From: Nymphaea colorata
Lineage: Eukaryota > Streptophyta > Magnoliopsida > Nymphaeales > Nymphaeaceae
NCBI RefSeq assembly: GCF_008831285.2
Contig: NC_045138.2
Coordinates: forward strand, 18,881,934 to 18,945,933
DNA: 64,000 bases
Direction: 5' to 3'
A program made the position numbers and the translations under genes. The notes beneath the pieces were generated by a model. It was given only the letters and a program-made list of their open reading frames with translations, had not been told where the DNA came from and made no database searches. Position 1 is the stretch's first letter, and each line of letters begins with the position of its first letter. Shown one piece after another: positions 1 to 11,110 of the stretch.

Positions 1-300
1 AATTAGGAAATTTGCCAACAAATAAATTAAAATAACAAGAAAATATTTGAGTTTGTTTTGCGACTTTTGTTACTGCATTATCCACGAGAATTCTACTTGA
101 CTGGCCCCTATAATAACTTTTGTTACATTATACGATCAAGTGAGCCTACATTGACGACCGAACGGATTGCTGAGTCTGTAGATGCATGTAGATGCATGTG
201 TCATGAATCCAATAGCAATAAATAGTAATTAACTGATCATGCCCAGGCCGAGCCAAGGGACCCAGTACTCTGACTTGACTCAGTCGTGGCTCTGAAAGCC
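1..300. other. Intergenic, no gene seen
   Basis: AT-rich single-copy-looking sequence upstream of the first repeat module. The only visible structure is a short direct repeat of the word GTAGATGCAT near 179-200. No coding frame, splice signal or transposon end was recognised. Confidence 0.5.
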
Positions 301-940
301 TGTCCAGACTAACTACTTGCAAGGCTGTCGCTTCTGGATCGGTCAGATATGACCACTTGCAAAAGTTGGGGCCACAAATTAATTAACCTGTCTTTGCTAA
401 CGTGATACCGGAAAATGACCCATCTGATATTCATATAGGTATCCTTTCTAATAAATGACGGGACCGATCCCTCAGCAACATTGCATCGGACATCTATATT
501 GGTGGGCCGTATAGCCAAAAAGGAAAAGCAATTCTATATATAGCCTCTACTCACTTGACTAGAAGCACTAATTGCAAACAAACAGCAGGGACATTGTGTC
601 GCCCCTTTCTCGTCCTCCACCGGCGCTTTCTCGTGTAAGCATTTCCAAAGTTTTTGTATAACACGACTTTCCGATAACTTTCTTTTGGGGTCTTTTTGTG
701 TTGGGAAGGAATGTTCTCTATTCATGCCTTTCAATTTTTTTGTTCTTGGGCTTCTTTTTCTTTTCTTTTTTTTTTGTGTAATAGGGAACAATGGTTCCAC
801 AGGTGGAAGCAGTCAGCTCCATTGGGCTGCATCGGCGATGGCCTGATGCACCCAACCCCCAACATCTCAATCTACTACCCGTTATGGTTTCAGCTTAATC
901 AGGATTCCTGGAAGATCTTAGTTAAGTGGAGTTTTTAACT
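300..940 (+). repeat. Array module, copy 1 (upstream block)
   Basis: This is one copy of a block that recurs upstream of the DUF247 genes. It carries the words TTCTTTCTAATAAATG (here CCTTTCTAATAAATG), CAGCAAC, GGACATCTATAT and CGTATAGCCAAAA, followed by a CCACCGGCGC/TTTCTCG segment and a GACTTTCTTTTGGGG segment. Related blocks lie near 1240-2150, 10740-11110 and 19880-20010. The splice-like donor present in the other copies is altered here (CTCGTGTAAGC instead of CTCAGGTAAGC), so this copy looks decayed. No open coding frame of note. The block may be a duplicated promoter/5'-leader of the DUF247 genes; that role is inferred. Confidence 0.6.
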
Positions 941-959
941 CAACCCCAAAGGTCTCAAG

Positions 960-1200
960 ATCTTCTGCACGAAGGATAGGACGTACGTTGTCTGATCTCC
1001 CATGATGGGGGCCGGTGGAAATTAATTCATCATATTTCATCTTATCCATTCTTCCACCTCGCTTGCTATTAGTTAATTCATTGGCTGACATTAGTCCCAC
1101 ACGGAGAACCCTTCCTATTAGTTAATTCATTGGCTGACATTAGTCCCACACGGAGAACCCTTCCTAGTATTGACCGAGTCTCGATCTGTAAGGACCACAC
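960..1200 (+). repeat. Array module (CCCATGATGGGG block) with 49-bp tandem duplication
   Basis: A second module with the words CTCCCATGATGGGG, TCATTGGCTGRCATTAGT and CACACGGAGAACCC recurs near 10555-10690 and 19655-19830. In this copy a 49-bp unit is duplicated head to tail: 1066-1114 and 1115-1163. The copies at 10.6 kb and 19.7 kb have one unit, so the duplication is local and later than the spread of the module. Confidence 0.75.
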
Positions 1201-1368
1201 ATACCAATTATTCAAATCCAATAACAATTGCACGCGGTATTAGAGCTAATTATTACTAGAAAAAATGACCCATCCAATATCCATATACACGGTCTTTTTA
1301 ATAAATGTGGGGAGGACCGATCCTTCAGCAACTTTTCCTCGGACATCGATATAGGTGGGTCGTATAGC

Positions 1369-1477
1369 CAATGCTATAAACCGCCGGCACCACTCGACTT
1401 GAAGAATCACCGGAAAGAAAAGCAATGCTATAAACCGCCGGAACCACTCGACTTGAAGAATCACCGGAAACAGCAGT
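1369..1477 (+). repeat. 54-bp tandem repeat, two copies
   Basis: The unit beginning CAATGCTATAAACCGCCGG occurs at 1369-1422 and again from 1423. The copies differ at a few bases. It lies inside the second copy of the upstream module. The equivalent place in the copy at 10.85 kb reads GCAATTCTATATACCGCCG once, so the duplication is specific to this copy. Confidence 0.8.
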
Positions 1478-1489
1478 GACAGTGTGTCC

Positions 1490-2160
1490 GTCCTGTTGGT
1501 GTATGGAAGTTGATTCATACTGAACACTCATTTGTAATACCGTGGATCCAACTTTTTCTTCCTGTAAGGGCATATATGTCATTTTGTACAAATGCGAGTT
1601 TGCCCTAATCCTTATGTTTTGAGGATGGCCGCCGCTTGAGTGTGTCTGTTCTGTGTGTTCATAGAAGAAAGAGAATACAAGAGATCTGTGTGACCGTGGA
1701 CGTAGAAGATTATTGCTCTGAACTTCTTCCTTGTTGCTTCTAACCCCCTCTTGAGAGTGCGTGAGGAAAGTTTATTGTTGTTGTTCCTAACACGTTCATT
1801 TTCCTCCACCACCGCCACTTTCTCAGGTAAACATTCCAAAACATTTTTTTGTATATAATACTTTCCATTGACTTTCTTTTGGGGCTTTTTTGTGCAGGGA
1901 TGTTACATTCTCTGTTCCTGCCTTTTTCTTTTTCTTTTTTTTGTTTTGTTCTCTAAGGGCTTTGTTGTTATTCCTTAATTTTTTTGTAATAGTGGAACAA
2001 TGGTTCCACAGTTGGAAGCAGGCAGCCCCATTCGGGAACATCGGCAATGGCCCAACGCACCAAACCCTGATGGACTACGTCGGCCATTGCTCGACGCACA
2101 GGACCATTCGCATCTTAAATGTTGAATCTAAAGTTCTAAACCATGTGGACTGATAAATAT
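1490..2160 (+). promoter_or_regulatory. Putative 5' leader exon/intron of DUF247 copy A
   Basis: A segment ending CCACTTTCTCAG is followed by GTAAACATTCC near 1829. A pyrimidine-rich tract and TTTTTTGTGCAG then precede GGATGTTACATTC near 1898. These look like a splice donor and acceptor. The same arrangement, with GTAAGC as donor, occurs near 10912 upstream of copy C. A later part reads GGTTCCACAGTTGGAAGCAG and is shared with copy 1 near 790. I infer an untranslated leader intron belonging to the DUF247 genes. It could instead be the remnant of an unrelated gene carried along in the duplications. Confidence 0.35.
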
Positions 2161-2748
2161 TCTAGCGACTATGGAAGCAAAGAAAATTGGAATAGTCCGT
2201 ATGGTTGTTTTGGTTTTAAGTGATGAATGTTATGCTACTATTATCTGGATTTACATTCGAGAAACTATTCAAAATCATTTGTTTTGAATTAACATTCAAA
2301 TCCAATTGCATACGAATCAAACTCAGTAAAAAAACTGCATGTGCTGCAACTTGTTGCGGCCAGTTTAAAATGTTTACCATATTAACTTTACCAACTTTTC
2401 AAGTGTTAGTATATCCCCGACTTGTTACTTCCATCCGAACCCTACTTCTTCATCTTTCTTCTTCCATCTTTTCTTTTCTCTTCTTTCTTCCTCCCATCAG
2501 CAATTTTCTGCAAAGCACTTCTTCATTGTGTTTTTGGAGTGTCTGAATAGCATATTGTTGCATGTTTTTTTCATCACAAGGATGCAGGTTGAATTTTTCT
2601 TATTGCTAACAATTCCTCGAACAATTCTTTCTTGTGGCTTCGCCCACAAAAGAAGTTGCTTATAACTTCTCATTATTTGCTTTAGGTATCCTGCCTCTGC
2701 AGTTGCTCTTTCTATATCGCAACCACGAGTGACATAAATACAACAGCA
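2160..2748 (+). promoter_or_regulatory. Upstream region of DUF247 copy A
   Basis: This stretch is closely alignable with 11100-12188 upstream of copy C. Shared words include GATGAATGTTATGCTACTAT, a CT-rich tract (CATCTTTTCTTTTCTCTTC), and the immediate leader GTATCCTGCCTCTGC just before the start codon. The C copy has about 470 bp extra between roughly 11545 and 12030, either an insertion there or a deletion here. The CT tract is a plausible transcription start region; no clear TATA box was chosen. Confidence 0.5.
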
Positions 2749-4076
2749 ATGGCAGAAGAGGAGGAGAAGGAGATTTGGGCCATTTGGGAAGCTGTCATAG
2801 GAGAAAAATATGAATCTTACGATCCTTCTACATATGAGTCGAAGTTGCAAAAAAAGTGCATCTACAAATGGCCTAACGACCTTGCCCTTACATCAAGCAT
2901 GTCCAAGCACCGCACTCCTTACATGGTATCCCTTGGTCCTTACCACCATGGGAAGAAGAACCTACAGCCCATGGAGCATCACAAACAGAGAGCTCTCTAC
3001 CGGATCCTCAATAGGAGCGGGGTTTCACTCACTAGCTTCATTGAGTCATTGAAAGGCATCGAGCAAGAACTTAGGGATAGCTACGACAATCTTGATCCAA
3101 AGCTGTCATCAGGTTCATACTTGAACTCCTATGCAGCTTAACTGAACGTAGTTCGGACAACTATGAGCCCATCTTCAGCAGCGAAGGGAAGCTCACACAT
3201 ACTGTGGCTTTCCGGGACATGCTGTTGCTAGAAAACCAAATCCCACTCCTTGTCCTAAGAAAATTGGTCGAGGTAGGGAGATTGTGCGAGGTCAACAGTG
3301 ATGCATATCTCAATCAACTGATCTCAAGAATTTACAGGATGACCCAAATTGGTGGTTCTAATTTACATATTTTAGACATTTACAGGAAGTGCTTGATAAC
3401 GCGCATCACAACGGAACAACAGAGACGTCAACCATGTCTGCATGTCATCCGCAAAGGACTTAAGCAGATGCCATTCGCCGTCCGCAACCTGGTCTTTAGG
3501 CTTTTAGGCAAACAAATTTCCAAACCAGGAAACGTGCGATCAGCAGTGAGGTTTAATGAAGCAGGCGTTGAGTTCAGGACCGCGGAACTCTTTAGCGGGC
3601 TACAAATGAATTTTGACATGGAAAGCGGAGTGCTCTCACTCTTCCATACATCAGCATAGATGACCACACAGCAGCAATTTACATGAACTTGATGGCCTTC
3701 GAACGGATGCACCCAGAAATCGAAAAGCATGAGGTGGCATCATATGTCTCCTTCATGGACGACTTGATAGACACTGCTGAAGACGTTAGTCTGCTGTGCT
3801 CTCGAGGTATCGTGAAGAACCATCTTGGCAGTGACAAGGATGCTGCCAATGTCTTCAACAAGTTGGGCGATGGCATTTCATACGCCCCAGATGTTGAACT
3901 CTATAAAAACTTGCAGTCTTATGTTGCCTCAGACTGGAATTGGCAAGAGCATATTTGAAGCGAAACTACTTCCAAAACCCATGGTCTATTATGTCTCTAC
4001 TTGCTGCTATTGTCTTACTGGTTTTAACGTTTATTCAGACCCTATTTTCTGTTTTAGCCGTGAAAAATAGCAAGTG
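2749..4076 (+). pseudogene. DUF247 protein pseudogene, copy A
   Basis: First of four tandem DUF247 (UPF0481) copies. DUF247 proteins are plant-specific, about 450-550 aa, membrane-anchored by a C-terminal helix, and mostly of unknown role. Family landmarks are present in order: the GPYHHG motif, MLLLENQIPLLVLRKL, the MNLMAFERMHP block and the C-terminal hydrophobic segment (LLAAIVLLVLTFIQTLFSV). Compared with copies C and D it has four kinds of damage. About 30 bp are lost around 3111, removing the LLDGCF motif and shifting frame to a stop at 3141. About 42 bp are lost near 3422. Two bases are gained near 3632. One base is lost near 3938, just before the membrane helix. The recognisable sequence continues to a stop near 4076. 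It cannot make a full protein. Confidence 0.9.
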
Positions 4077-4800
4077 ACATTATCTATTCTTAGGACCCGG
4101 GGCCTCTTGATGTATTTTTGTTTCCAAAATTATATCCTTGCACATGTAAAACTTCATATGTTGTGTGTCAGTGTTTTAAATAATTGAAGTTTGATCGTTA
4201 CTTAATTTAGTTCATCCTAATTGATGTTCTGTAAATACCGAAATTGCACGCGGTTAATGGCAATAAAGGTTTTTTTTTATGTTTGAAAATGGTAAAGGAG
4301 AAGCACAGGGTAGATCAACTACCACACCATGTGGTATGTTTGATAAAGATATACCGCCATTATCTTCAATAATTGTGCATGTGATCATTGATGGCCCTTG
4401 TTGCAGATGTCTATTCTTTTTAAAATTTATACGTACATTTTTATTTCAAGTGAATTGGTCAAATGAGTCTCTTTCTCTCTCCCCTTTAGATAGCTGAACC
4501 CAATCAAGAAGCCAACGAAAAGAAAAAAAAATTATGGAAAGGAAAAATCGAGAAAAAGTGAGTGTGCAGGAATAAATTTACCTGTGTAGCCTCCAACGTT
4601 GATTACTGTAAAGAAAAGAAAATGAAAAAGGTAGTAGATTTGGAAACGTTGTTAATCTGAATGCTAATTTATGACGTAAAAGAACTAACTTTCAAATGAT
4701 TGCAGAAATAAAAATTGATATTAGTGTTGGGTCAGGTCACGTCCATATGAAAAAAATTTAATATCCAATACGTCAACGCATAGTCATAAGACGCGTACGC
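4077..4800 (+). repeat. 3' flank module of DUF247 copy A
   Basis: This 3' flank recurs after copy C (13712-14060, continuing at about 16326-16660) and after copy D (about 24860-25140). Shared words include TTATCTTCAATAATTGT, GAGTCTCTTTCTCTCTCC and CCAATCAAG. It gives the uninterrupted form of the site where the transposon entered after copy C. No coding frame. A near-perfect AATAAAGG lies at 4262-4269 and could act as a polyadenylation signal, but it is far from the stop. Confidence 0.7.
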
Positions 4801-5019
4801 CTTATACAAAAAAAGTGTGCTTCAGAAAAAAAAAAAAAAAAAAAAGATGTTTTGAAGCACAAAGGGTGCGGTGCAGGCACCCCTAATGGTTGAGACTAAC
4901 ACTTTAACCCAAGGTCTTATTCTTATGTAAGATAAACGGTACACCTCAAGGACAGGACCATTTTTATGGTTTAAAATCAATTTTTTTTTTAAATAAGAAA
5001 GACAAAAGCTGGCAAGATT

Positions 5020-5560
5020 CTCGATTGACCTTTGGCAGGAAATATAATGTACAGGGAAGGCGCCTTTCGTGCCCTCCCCTCTTATGCCATGAGATACAAA
5101 CTGCTTGCTAACTGAGCGATTCAAATGTTATAGTTATCACTATGAAATACATCTTGCTGATGCATATTGAGCAGAACTACATAAGCCTCCTAGCTTAGAG
5201 TGTACAAAGAATATCTGGCCTCGGCAGATAGGAATTTCCACCTCTTAAGTTCTTATTGCGTATCTCAATGTTTGAATTTCCAGTTGGAACGTATAAGCAA
5301 TGCGAATACAGCATTAGCAAAAACAGAGTCATGCATCAGCCCTAATTCCATATTTATCCATAGAGAACTCTCTTATCCGATCTGCTAAAAAGATTAGAAG
5401 GAATGATTTAATGTAGTTACAGAAACTTCCACATGGGAGCTGATTGCAGTACTGGAGTAGAAAATGTGTCAAATGTCAGATTGTTTCCCTTTATATGCCT
5501 GCAGTAAAAACCACTTAGCACTATTTGGACCATTATTCCATGTCATCATCTTTCTCCAAC
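5020..5560 (-). repeat. Unidentified minus-strand block, copy 1
   Basis: A roughly 400-500 bp block recurs at 9850-10240 and 17470-18150. Read on the minus strand, each copy has a pyrimidine-rich run ending CTAATCTTTTTAGCAG, a good splice acceptor. In the 17.9-kb copy the acceptor is followed by a short open stretch reading DLIKEFSMDNYGIRADAW. The three copies differ by substitutions and small indels, and none is open for long. I read it as an exon remnant of a gene, on the strand opposite to DUF247, that was duplicated with the array. I do not recognise the family. Confidence 0.45.
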
Positions 5561-5724
5561 CCTTAGCAGCAATTCCATATAAGCAGGCTGAGTTTTTCTC
5601 ATTACTCTAACAATTCCTCTAATAATTCTCTCCCGTGGCTTGGGCCACAGAAGATGTTGCTTATAACTTTTCATATTTGCTTTAGGTATCCTGCCTCTGC
5701 TATGGCTCTTTCTATGTGGCCACC

Positions 5725-6405
5725 ATGGAACACATAAACAGAACAACAATGGCAGAAGATAAGAAAAAGAACAAGGACATTTGGTTGCAGACATAGAAAA
5801 AGAGTATGAATCTTATGATCCTGAATATGAGTTGAAAATGGAAAAAAGTGCATCTGCAGTTGGCCTAACGACTTTGCTTTTGCATCAAACCTGTCTATGC
5901 ACCGCACACACATGGCAACACATGGCATCCGTTGGTGCCTACCACCATGGGAAGGATCACCTACAGCCCATGGAGCATCACAAAGAGAAAGCTCTCTACA
6001 GGATCCTCAAGAAGAGCAAGAACTTAGAGATAGCTACGACAATCGTAATCCAAAATTGATATCAGATTCTTTTCTAAGAATGATGCTACTTGATGGGTGC
6101 TTCATGCTTGAAGTCTTTCGCGCTACAGTCCGGGACCAAAAAGTTCTGGCACCAAGGATCAGGATGATCCTGTTTTTAGTAGGGTTGGGGGGTTATGGGT
6201 ACTGTGATTCTACGGGTGATGCTGATACTAGAAAACCAAATCCCTCTTCTTGTGTCAAGAAAGTTCCACGGAATAGAGGAAATGAGAGAGATGAATGACA
6301 ATACATATCTCGAAGACTTGTTCAAAAAAGTTTTAGGGTTCAAAGACTTGCCAGTTAATGAACCTAATTTGCATATTCTAGACGAGTATAGGAAGTGCTT
6401 GAACT
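5725..6405 (+). pseudogene. DUF247 protein pseudogene, copy B, truncated
   Basis: The start region matches copy C (a MEHINRTTMAEDKKKNKD-like beginning against MATMRDINTTAMAEEKKKDKE). The GAYHHGKDHLQPMEHHK motif region near 5935, the MMLLDGCFMLEV motif near 6080 and the ENQIPLL region near 6232 are recognisable, but in different frames. A deletion near 5783 shifts the frame and brings a stop within about 25 codons. Another segment around 6024 is missing and several later shifts follow. Similarity ends near 6405, after the YRKCL motif, so the C-terminal half including the membrane helix is absent. This is the most decayed member of the array. Confidence 0.85.
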
Positions 6406-6434
6406 TTCTTTGTCAAGTTTTTATAGTTCCTTGA

Positions 6435-7112
6435 TCATAGAAGCCCAAAGAACTTTTAAATATTTTTTACCCCATAACACTTCTTAGAGAGATGGCCAAT
6501 CCACTTTTATTGAATGACGATCATACTTATAAGGGACACTCTATCCATCATCATATATAGATAGATGGTTGAGAGAAAAATTTAATGAATACTTTCGTCA
6601 TATATTAATGCATACCTTTTTTTCTTATTTTTTTATCAACAGCGCTTACAGTGAGTTGAGTTACTGGATACAACTCAAATACGTAAGAAAATATGAACAT
6701 AGGTTCATGCATGCTTTGTGTTATTTTAATTTTTAAAAATGATTTTTCTTTGATCACTAACATATATAATTCATGGCAGTGCAAATTCTGGCTTTGCAAA
6801 TTCAGAATACGTCACTCATAAGAGTTTGAAAAAGGCTCTGAAAGTCAGTCGTTCCCCGTTATGTGTCAGGACCCTCTTTTGTTGCTGGGGTTAATGTCAA
6901 CTTACAGTGTGTCAAGTTCCATGGTCTGAAAGATCTCAGAAAGTGTCAAGCCAACAAACTTGGACAAGGACGGCGTTGGCAGAGCAGGATTGGGTGTGTC
7001 AGTTTGTTTTTGTTTAAATCGTCATGAGCAAAAGTTTTTGTTGATAATTCTTTGACTAATCAAGATTTGTAGACTAATCTCCCATAAGATTGCACCAAAA
7101 GCTAGTGTAAGT
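6435..7112. other. Intergenic, no gene seen
   Basis: AT-rich sequence after the break in DUF247 copy B. Short pieces resemble other intergenic repeats: the phrase CTATCCATCATCATATATAG near 6541 resembles one near 20385. No gene, RNA or complete element was recognised. Confidence 0.4.
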
Positions 7113-7271
7113 TAGGGGACCATTTGGCAAACTGTAATTATTTTATGAAATATGACCAAAAACTTACGACAGATTCATGAAATACTTTAAAAAGTGTAAT
7201 ATAAATTTAATCCAATTAAATCATATTCAAGTGACACTTACAAACTATTTCATTTGTCAAATGGGCCCCTA
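7113..7271. mobile_element. Short TIR element (MITE), about 159 bp
   Basis: The left end reads TAGGGGACCATTTGGCAAAC. The reverse complement of the right end reads TAGGGGCCCATTTGACAAAT. These make an imperfect terminal inverted repeat of about 20 bp around an AT-rich core with no coding capacity. The flanks do not show a clear target duplication. If the element starts at GGGG, TTA and TAA flank it, which hints at the PIF/Harbinger-Tourist group; a start at TAGGGG would be more hAT-like. The superfamily is unresolved. Confidence 0.6.
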
Positions 7272-9059
7272 AGAGGGTTTGGTTTTCATTACGCACCGTA
7301 CCAAGGAAGCCATGTTCTCAAAATATTGTAACCCCACCAAACACTAGGCAGAAAAACATGGAAAACAAAGTGTTTTTTTTGTTTTTCATGAATGCAAAAA
7401 TGTGTTCAAACCACCCCACCGTTGGAATGGGAAGAAGATTTTTTTTTTTTCTTTTCTCGAAATACTGACATCGTTTCTCTAAAGTCTCGCTCTCTCGTCT
7501 GTGCAAGTAATCATCTCTCTCTTCCCTCTCTCTCTCTCTCTCTCTTGTCGCTGTTTGTGTGCCTCGAAGACCATCGAGGTCTACTTCCTCATGTTCTTTT
7601 TGTCGCCCTTATTCCTCATTCATCCATCTATTTCGTCTTATTCTTCATTATGCGTTCCTCCTCCTCATCTTCTTCTTCTTCTCCATTCTCCGTTCTTCGT
7701 TTTCTTCTTCATTTATATCATTCCCCCCTCTTCTCTCTTGTCATTGGTGACTCGATCATTTGAGTTTTGATCGAAGCTCGTGGAAAGTCGATGGATGAAT
7801 CTATTGGCAGTTGGAGAGAATGAGGAAAGCGAGTCTTCATCTTTCTTTTCAGAGAATCGTTAGGGTTCCCACAGTCCAATGTGAGGTAAATGTGTCTTGG
7901 TTTTAGTTTCATGTGCATAATGGTCTTCTTTTGTCCGGAGGAGCATTGAATCTAGATGCTACAAGATGGAGATTTGTCATCGTTGTCTCAGCATAGGAGT
8001 GCTTCGTTTCTAGCTCTAATTTGTTAAAGGGAAGAAAAAGCCATTGATTTTGGGAATTGAATGTCGGACACATTTTTCAGCTTTTTTTTTCATTTACTTA
8101 TTGACTAGTTTTTTGTATATATTTTCTTAAATAGTTTCTTTCATGTAATATTAATTTTAGGTCTCTCGACTGTGTAAAGAGAGAAAGAGGAAGGAGACTA
8201 TTTTTATTAATTCATCTGTTTATTCGACCAAAAAAAATCTAAAAAATGATACTGAAACCCTTTTCAATCCAAGGTCGTTTCCAGAACAACAGTGCAATGG
8301 TTTTATCTTCAGGTTATTATTTGATATTCGGTTTTGGGCAAAAAGAAAAGGATGAGAGACGATTATAACTGAGGCATTTTATTGACCCCACGATAGAATG
8401 GTCACGACGACTTGATGAGATAGCCTGGTGGAATAAGAAGAGCTTTGTGCATGTCTGAAATAAAATCAAACTTAGCTGTTTGTAAAAGCTTAAGAGGGTC
8501 CAGTTCCAGATGGGGTATTCTCATAAGTTGCCTTCATAAGTTCCCTATATTTCGGGGTAAGTTGAAGGAATATCTCATCCTACTACTCAGCTAGCTGAAC
8601 CAAAACCTCCACCCTTTTTCCGTCTCCTTAGGGCACCAAAGCATTGTCATAAGTCGGCTATGTTATTAGAATATGTTTTGCGAGGAGACTCATTTGTATA
8701 TAGGAGAAGAGGAAAAACATTCAGTGCCAAAATGCACCGCTAAAATAGTCAAAAGGAGGGATCAAACACAAATTTCTTCCAAGATGTTGCACAATTAGGA
8801 AGCGCATTTGAGGAAAAAAATTTACAAAACCATCAGTCTCACTTGGTTGGCTAGCTAGCCGGTTCACAAAATGAATTGATACCACTAGATGGCGCTTGTT
8901 CCTAATAGGTTTTCAGCTGCAAACTTCATGCATTACTTAGGGCAGTAGCCATTTCTAAATATTTCAATAACTTCGAGAATGATTGCTTTTGGTATAATGG
9001 ATCTGCTTAATAGGATTTTAGCTGGAGATGGAATGTCGTTCTTGCCCGTGAAGCGATAA
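7272..9059. other. Intergenic, no gene seen
   Basis: No supported gene. The stretch contains a CT microsatellite (about 7519-7548) followed by a pyrimidine-rich, TTC-rich tract to about 7740. Near 8215-8275 a phrase (TGTTTATTCGAC, then GATACTGAAACCCTTTTCAA) resembles 21600-21665, showing that pieces of this spacer were copied further along the array. Several 60-120 codon frames exist but have low-complexity content and no recognisable domain. Confidence 0.45.
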
Positions 9060-9200
9060 TTCATCTGATCATCCTTAATTTCGGGATTTCGATAAGCCAT
9101 CTAGAGGTAATACCCAAAGTAAATCCAACAATAAAGGACATCCCCGGCCAGAAAGTATCATCTTGAGCAGAAGCTTTTCTACATTTGCAAGCTTCTTTGC
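9060..9200 (-). repeat. Minus-strand fragment with a hydrophobic stretch
   Basis: On the minus strand the segment reads roughly CRKASAQDDTFWPGMSFIVG, then FTLGITSRWLIEIPK and a stop. The hydrophobic run resembles a membrane segment near a C-terminus. The first part (GTATCATCTTGA-CAGAAG on the + strand) recurs near 17655-17700, next to the unidentified block. It may be another exon of the same duplicated unknown gene. Function unknown. Confidence 0.3.
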
Positions 9201-9850
9201 ACAATCTGATATTCTGCAGATTTTCTACTATGATGACAAAGCTTATTATATGCAGCGAACATCTTAAACTATCAAAGAAATTATTACGAAGGACAAGCTT
9301 TTTTTTATACATTTTGAGAAAACAAACACCATCTAGAATCATAAAGTTGGTCTTGGTCTCTGATCCGTGGACTGAGCCTTTCAACAGAGTAAACTAGGGA
9401 ATTTTATTACTTCAGATTTGAAATCTATGAATCTGATGTGGTAAAAGATTCACAGTAAAGTCCGTCATTTATTCAACCAAGGATCTTTATTTAAACCTAA
9501 GATCCACACTCGAAACCTTTATTTTATTTGTTTTCTTGGCCTTTACGTTTTCTTCCTTTGTAAATATCATCTAATGGTTGATCACGGGCAGTGAAATTTG
9601 AACCTGTGTTTTTTCTTCTGGGCTAAAGCATGCCAAGTTGGAAGAGAATTTGTATACGACAGAAGATTTTTTTTTAATCCCGTTACTTTCAACAGATCAC
9701 CACTCAAATTGCTCAAAAAATGGGAAGGCGGTGGACGATTCAGCCGCTAGATCTGGATAGGAAGTTGAGAGACGTTTCCTGCTTCTGGAACTACAAGCAA
9801 CTCCCATAGAATAATTGGCATTCGTCTACAAGCAGCAACCCCCATCAAAG
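9200..9850. other. Intergenic, no gene seen
   Basis: AT-rich spacer between the minus-strand fragment and the second copy of the unidentified block. I see no splice-supported or long coding frame and no element ends. Confidence 0.4.
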
Positions 9851-10240
9851 AAGCTTGGGCAGAAATACATAAGCCTCTTTCCTTAGATTGTGCAAAGAAC
9901 ATCTGGTCTTGGCAGACAGGAATTTTCACCTCTTATGTTCTTATTGCACATGTCAATTTTTGCATTTCGAGTTCCAACGTATAAGCAATTTGAATAATCA
10001 ACTCAGCATTAGCAAAAACAAAGCCACATGCATCAGGGCTAATTCCACAATTATCCATAGAAAACTCTTTTGTCAGATCTGCTAAAAAGATTAGAAGGAA
10101 TGACTTAATGTAGTCACCGAAACTTCCAAATGGAGGCTGATCGCAGTTCTGCAGTAGAAAATCTGTCGAGTGTCAGATTGTTGCCCTTTATACTTCTGCA
10201 ATAGACACCACGTACCACTGTTTGGACCTTTGTTCCTTGT
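9850..10240 (-). repeat. Unidentified minus-strand block, copy 2
   Basis: This is the second copy of the block at 5020-5560, with the same splice-acceptor-like CTAATCTTTTTAGCAG on the minus strand and the words ACATAAGCCTC, GGCAGACAGGAATTTTCACC and CAGCATTAGCAAAAAC on the + strand. It runs directly into the near-identical duplicated segment described next. Confidence 0.45.
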
Positions 10241-10455
10241 CATCATCTTTCTCCCTCTTATTTCCGTTGTCAATGTCCTTTCTAATGGGGGACACCATTG
10301 ATGTGGGAAAAGGCCACGAAGCAGAGGTCCAAATCTAAGGAGACTTTGAGCGAATAATACCAAAAGCCGAAGACTGGGGATGTCGCGTTTGCTTGTTGCT
10401 GTGAAGAAAAGTCATAGCTGCTCGATCTTATTAGACTTGAATGAGAAAAAGCTAC
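10185..10455. repeat. Near-identical duplicated segment, copy 1
   Basis: From CTTCTGCAATAGACACCAC to GAATGAGAAAAAGCTA the sequence matches 21688-21950 with only a handful of differences. That is far closer than the other modules, so this pair is a recent duplication or was homogenised by gene conversion. A minus-strand frame beginning MVLFAQSLLRFGPLLRGLFP is open through most of it in both copies; I do not recognise it. More diverged relatives appear near 18430-18530 and 22010-22100. Confidence 0.7.
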
Positions 10456-10554
10456 CGGCTTAAATTTGGCCCAGGGTTCCGAAAATGATTAATTCGTTTT
10501 TCTGAACTCTCGAATTTGTCTCCCTGTGGCATTGGCTTCTGAATTTGTGTCTTG

Positions 10555-11110
10555 TCCGATCTCCCATGATGGGGCCCAGTGGAAATTGAAAATGATGCTT
10601 GGTATTAGTTCATTCATTGGCTGGCATTAGTCCCACACGGAGAACCCTTCCTAGTATTGACAGTCTCGATCTATAAGGACCAGACATATCAATAATTCAA
10701 ATCCAATAATAATAGCACATGGTGTGACTGCTAATTATTAATAGAAAAAATGACCCATCCAATATCCATATAGACGTTCTTTCTAATAAATGTGGGGAAG
10801 ACCGATCCTTCAGCAACTTGGCGTCAGACATCTATAGCCAAAACGGAAAAGCAATTCTATATACCGCCGCTGCCACTCGCCCCGTTTTCCCCACCAGCGC
10901 CACTTTCTCAGGTAAGCATTCCAAAACATATATATATATATATATATATATATACTACTTTCGGATGACTTTCTTTTGGGGCTCAGGGATGTAACGTTCT
11001 CTGTTCCTGCCCTTTATTTTTATTTTTATTTTTTTTGTTCTCTAAGGGCTCTCTTGTTACGTCGGCCATTGCTCGACGCACAGGACCATTCGCATCTTAT
11101 AACATATGGA
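10555..11110 (+). repeat. Array modules upstream of DUF247 copy C, with TA microsatellite
   Basis: Contains the CCCATGATGGGG block (about 10560-10690), the TTCTTTCTAATAAATG block (about 10740-10860) and a segment ending CCACTTTCTCAG followed by GTAAGCATTCC at about 10912. The GTAAGC is a good splice donor. A TA microsatellite (about 10928-10953) has grown inside the putative intron. A CAG near 10985 before GGATGTAACGTTC is the candidate acceptor. This is the clearest copy of the putative leader exon and intron. Confidence 0.5.
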
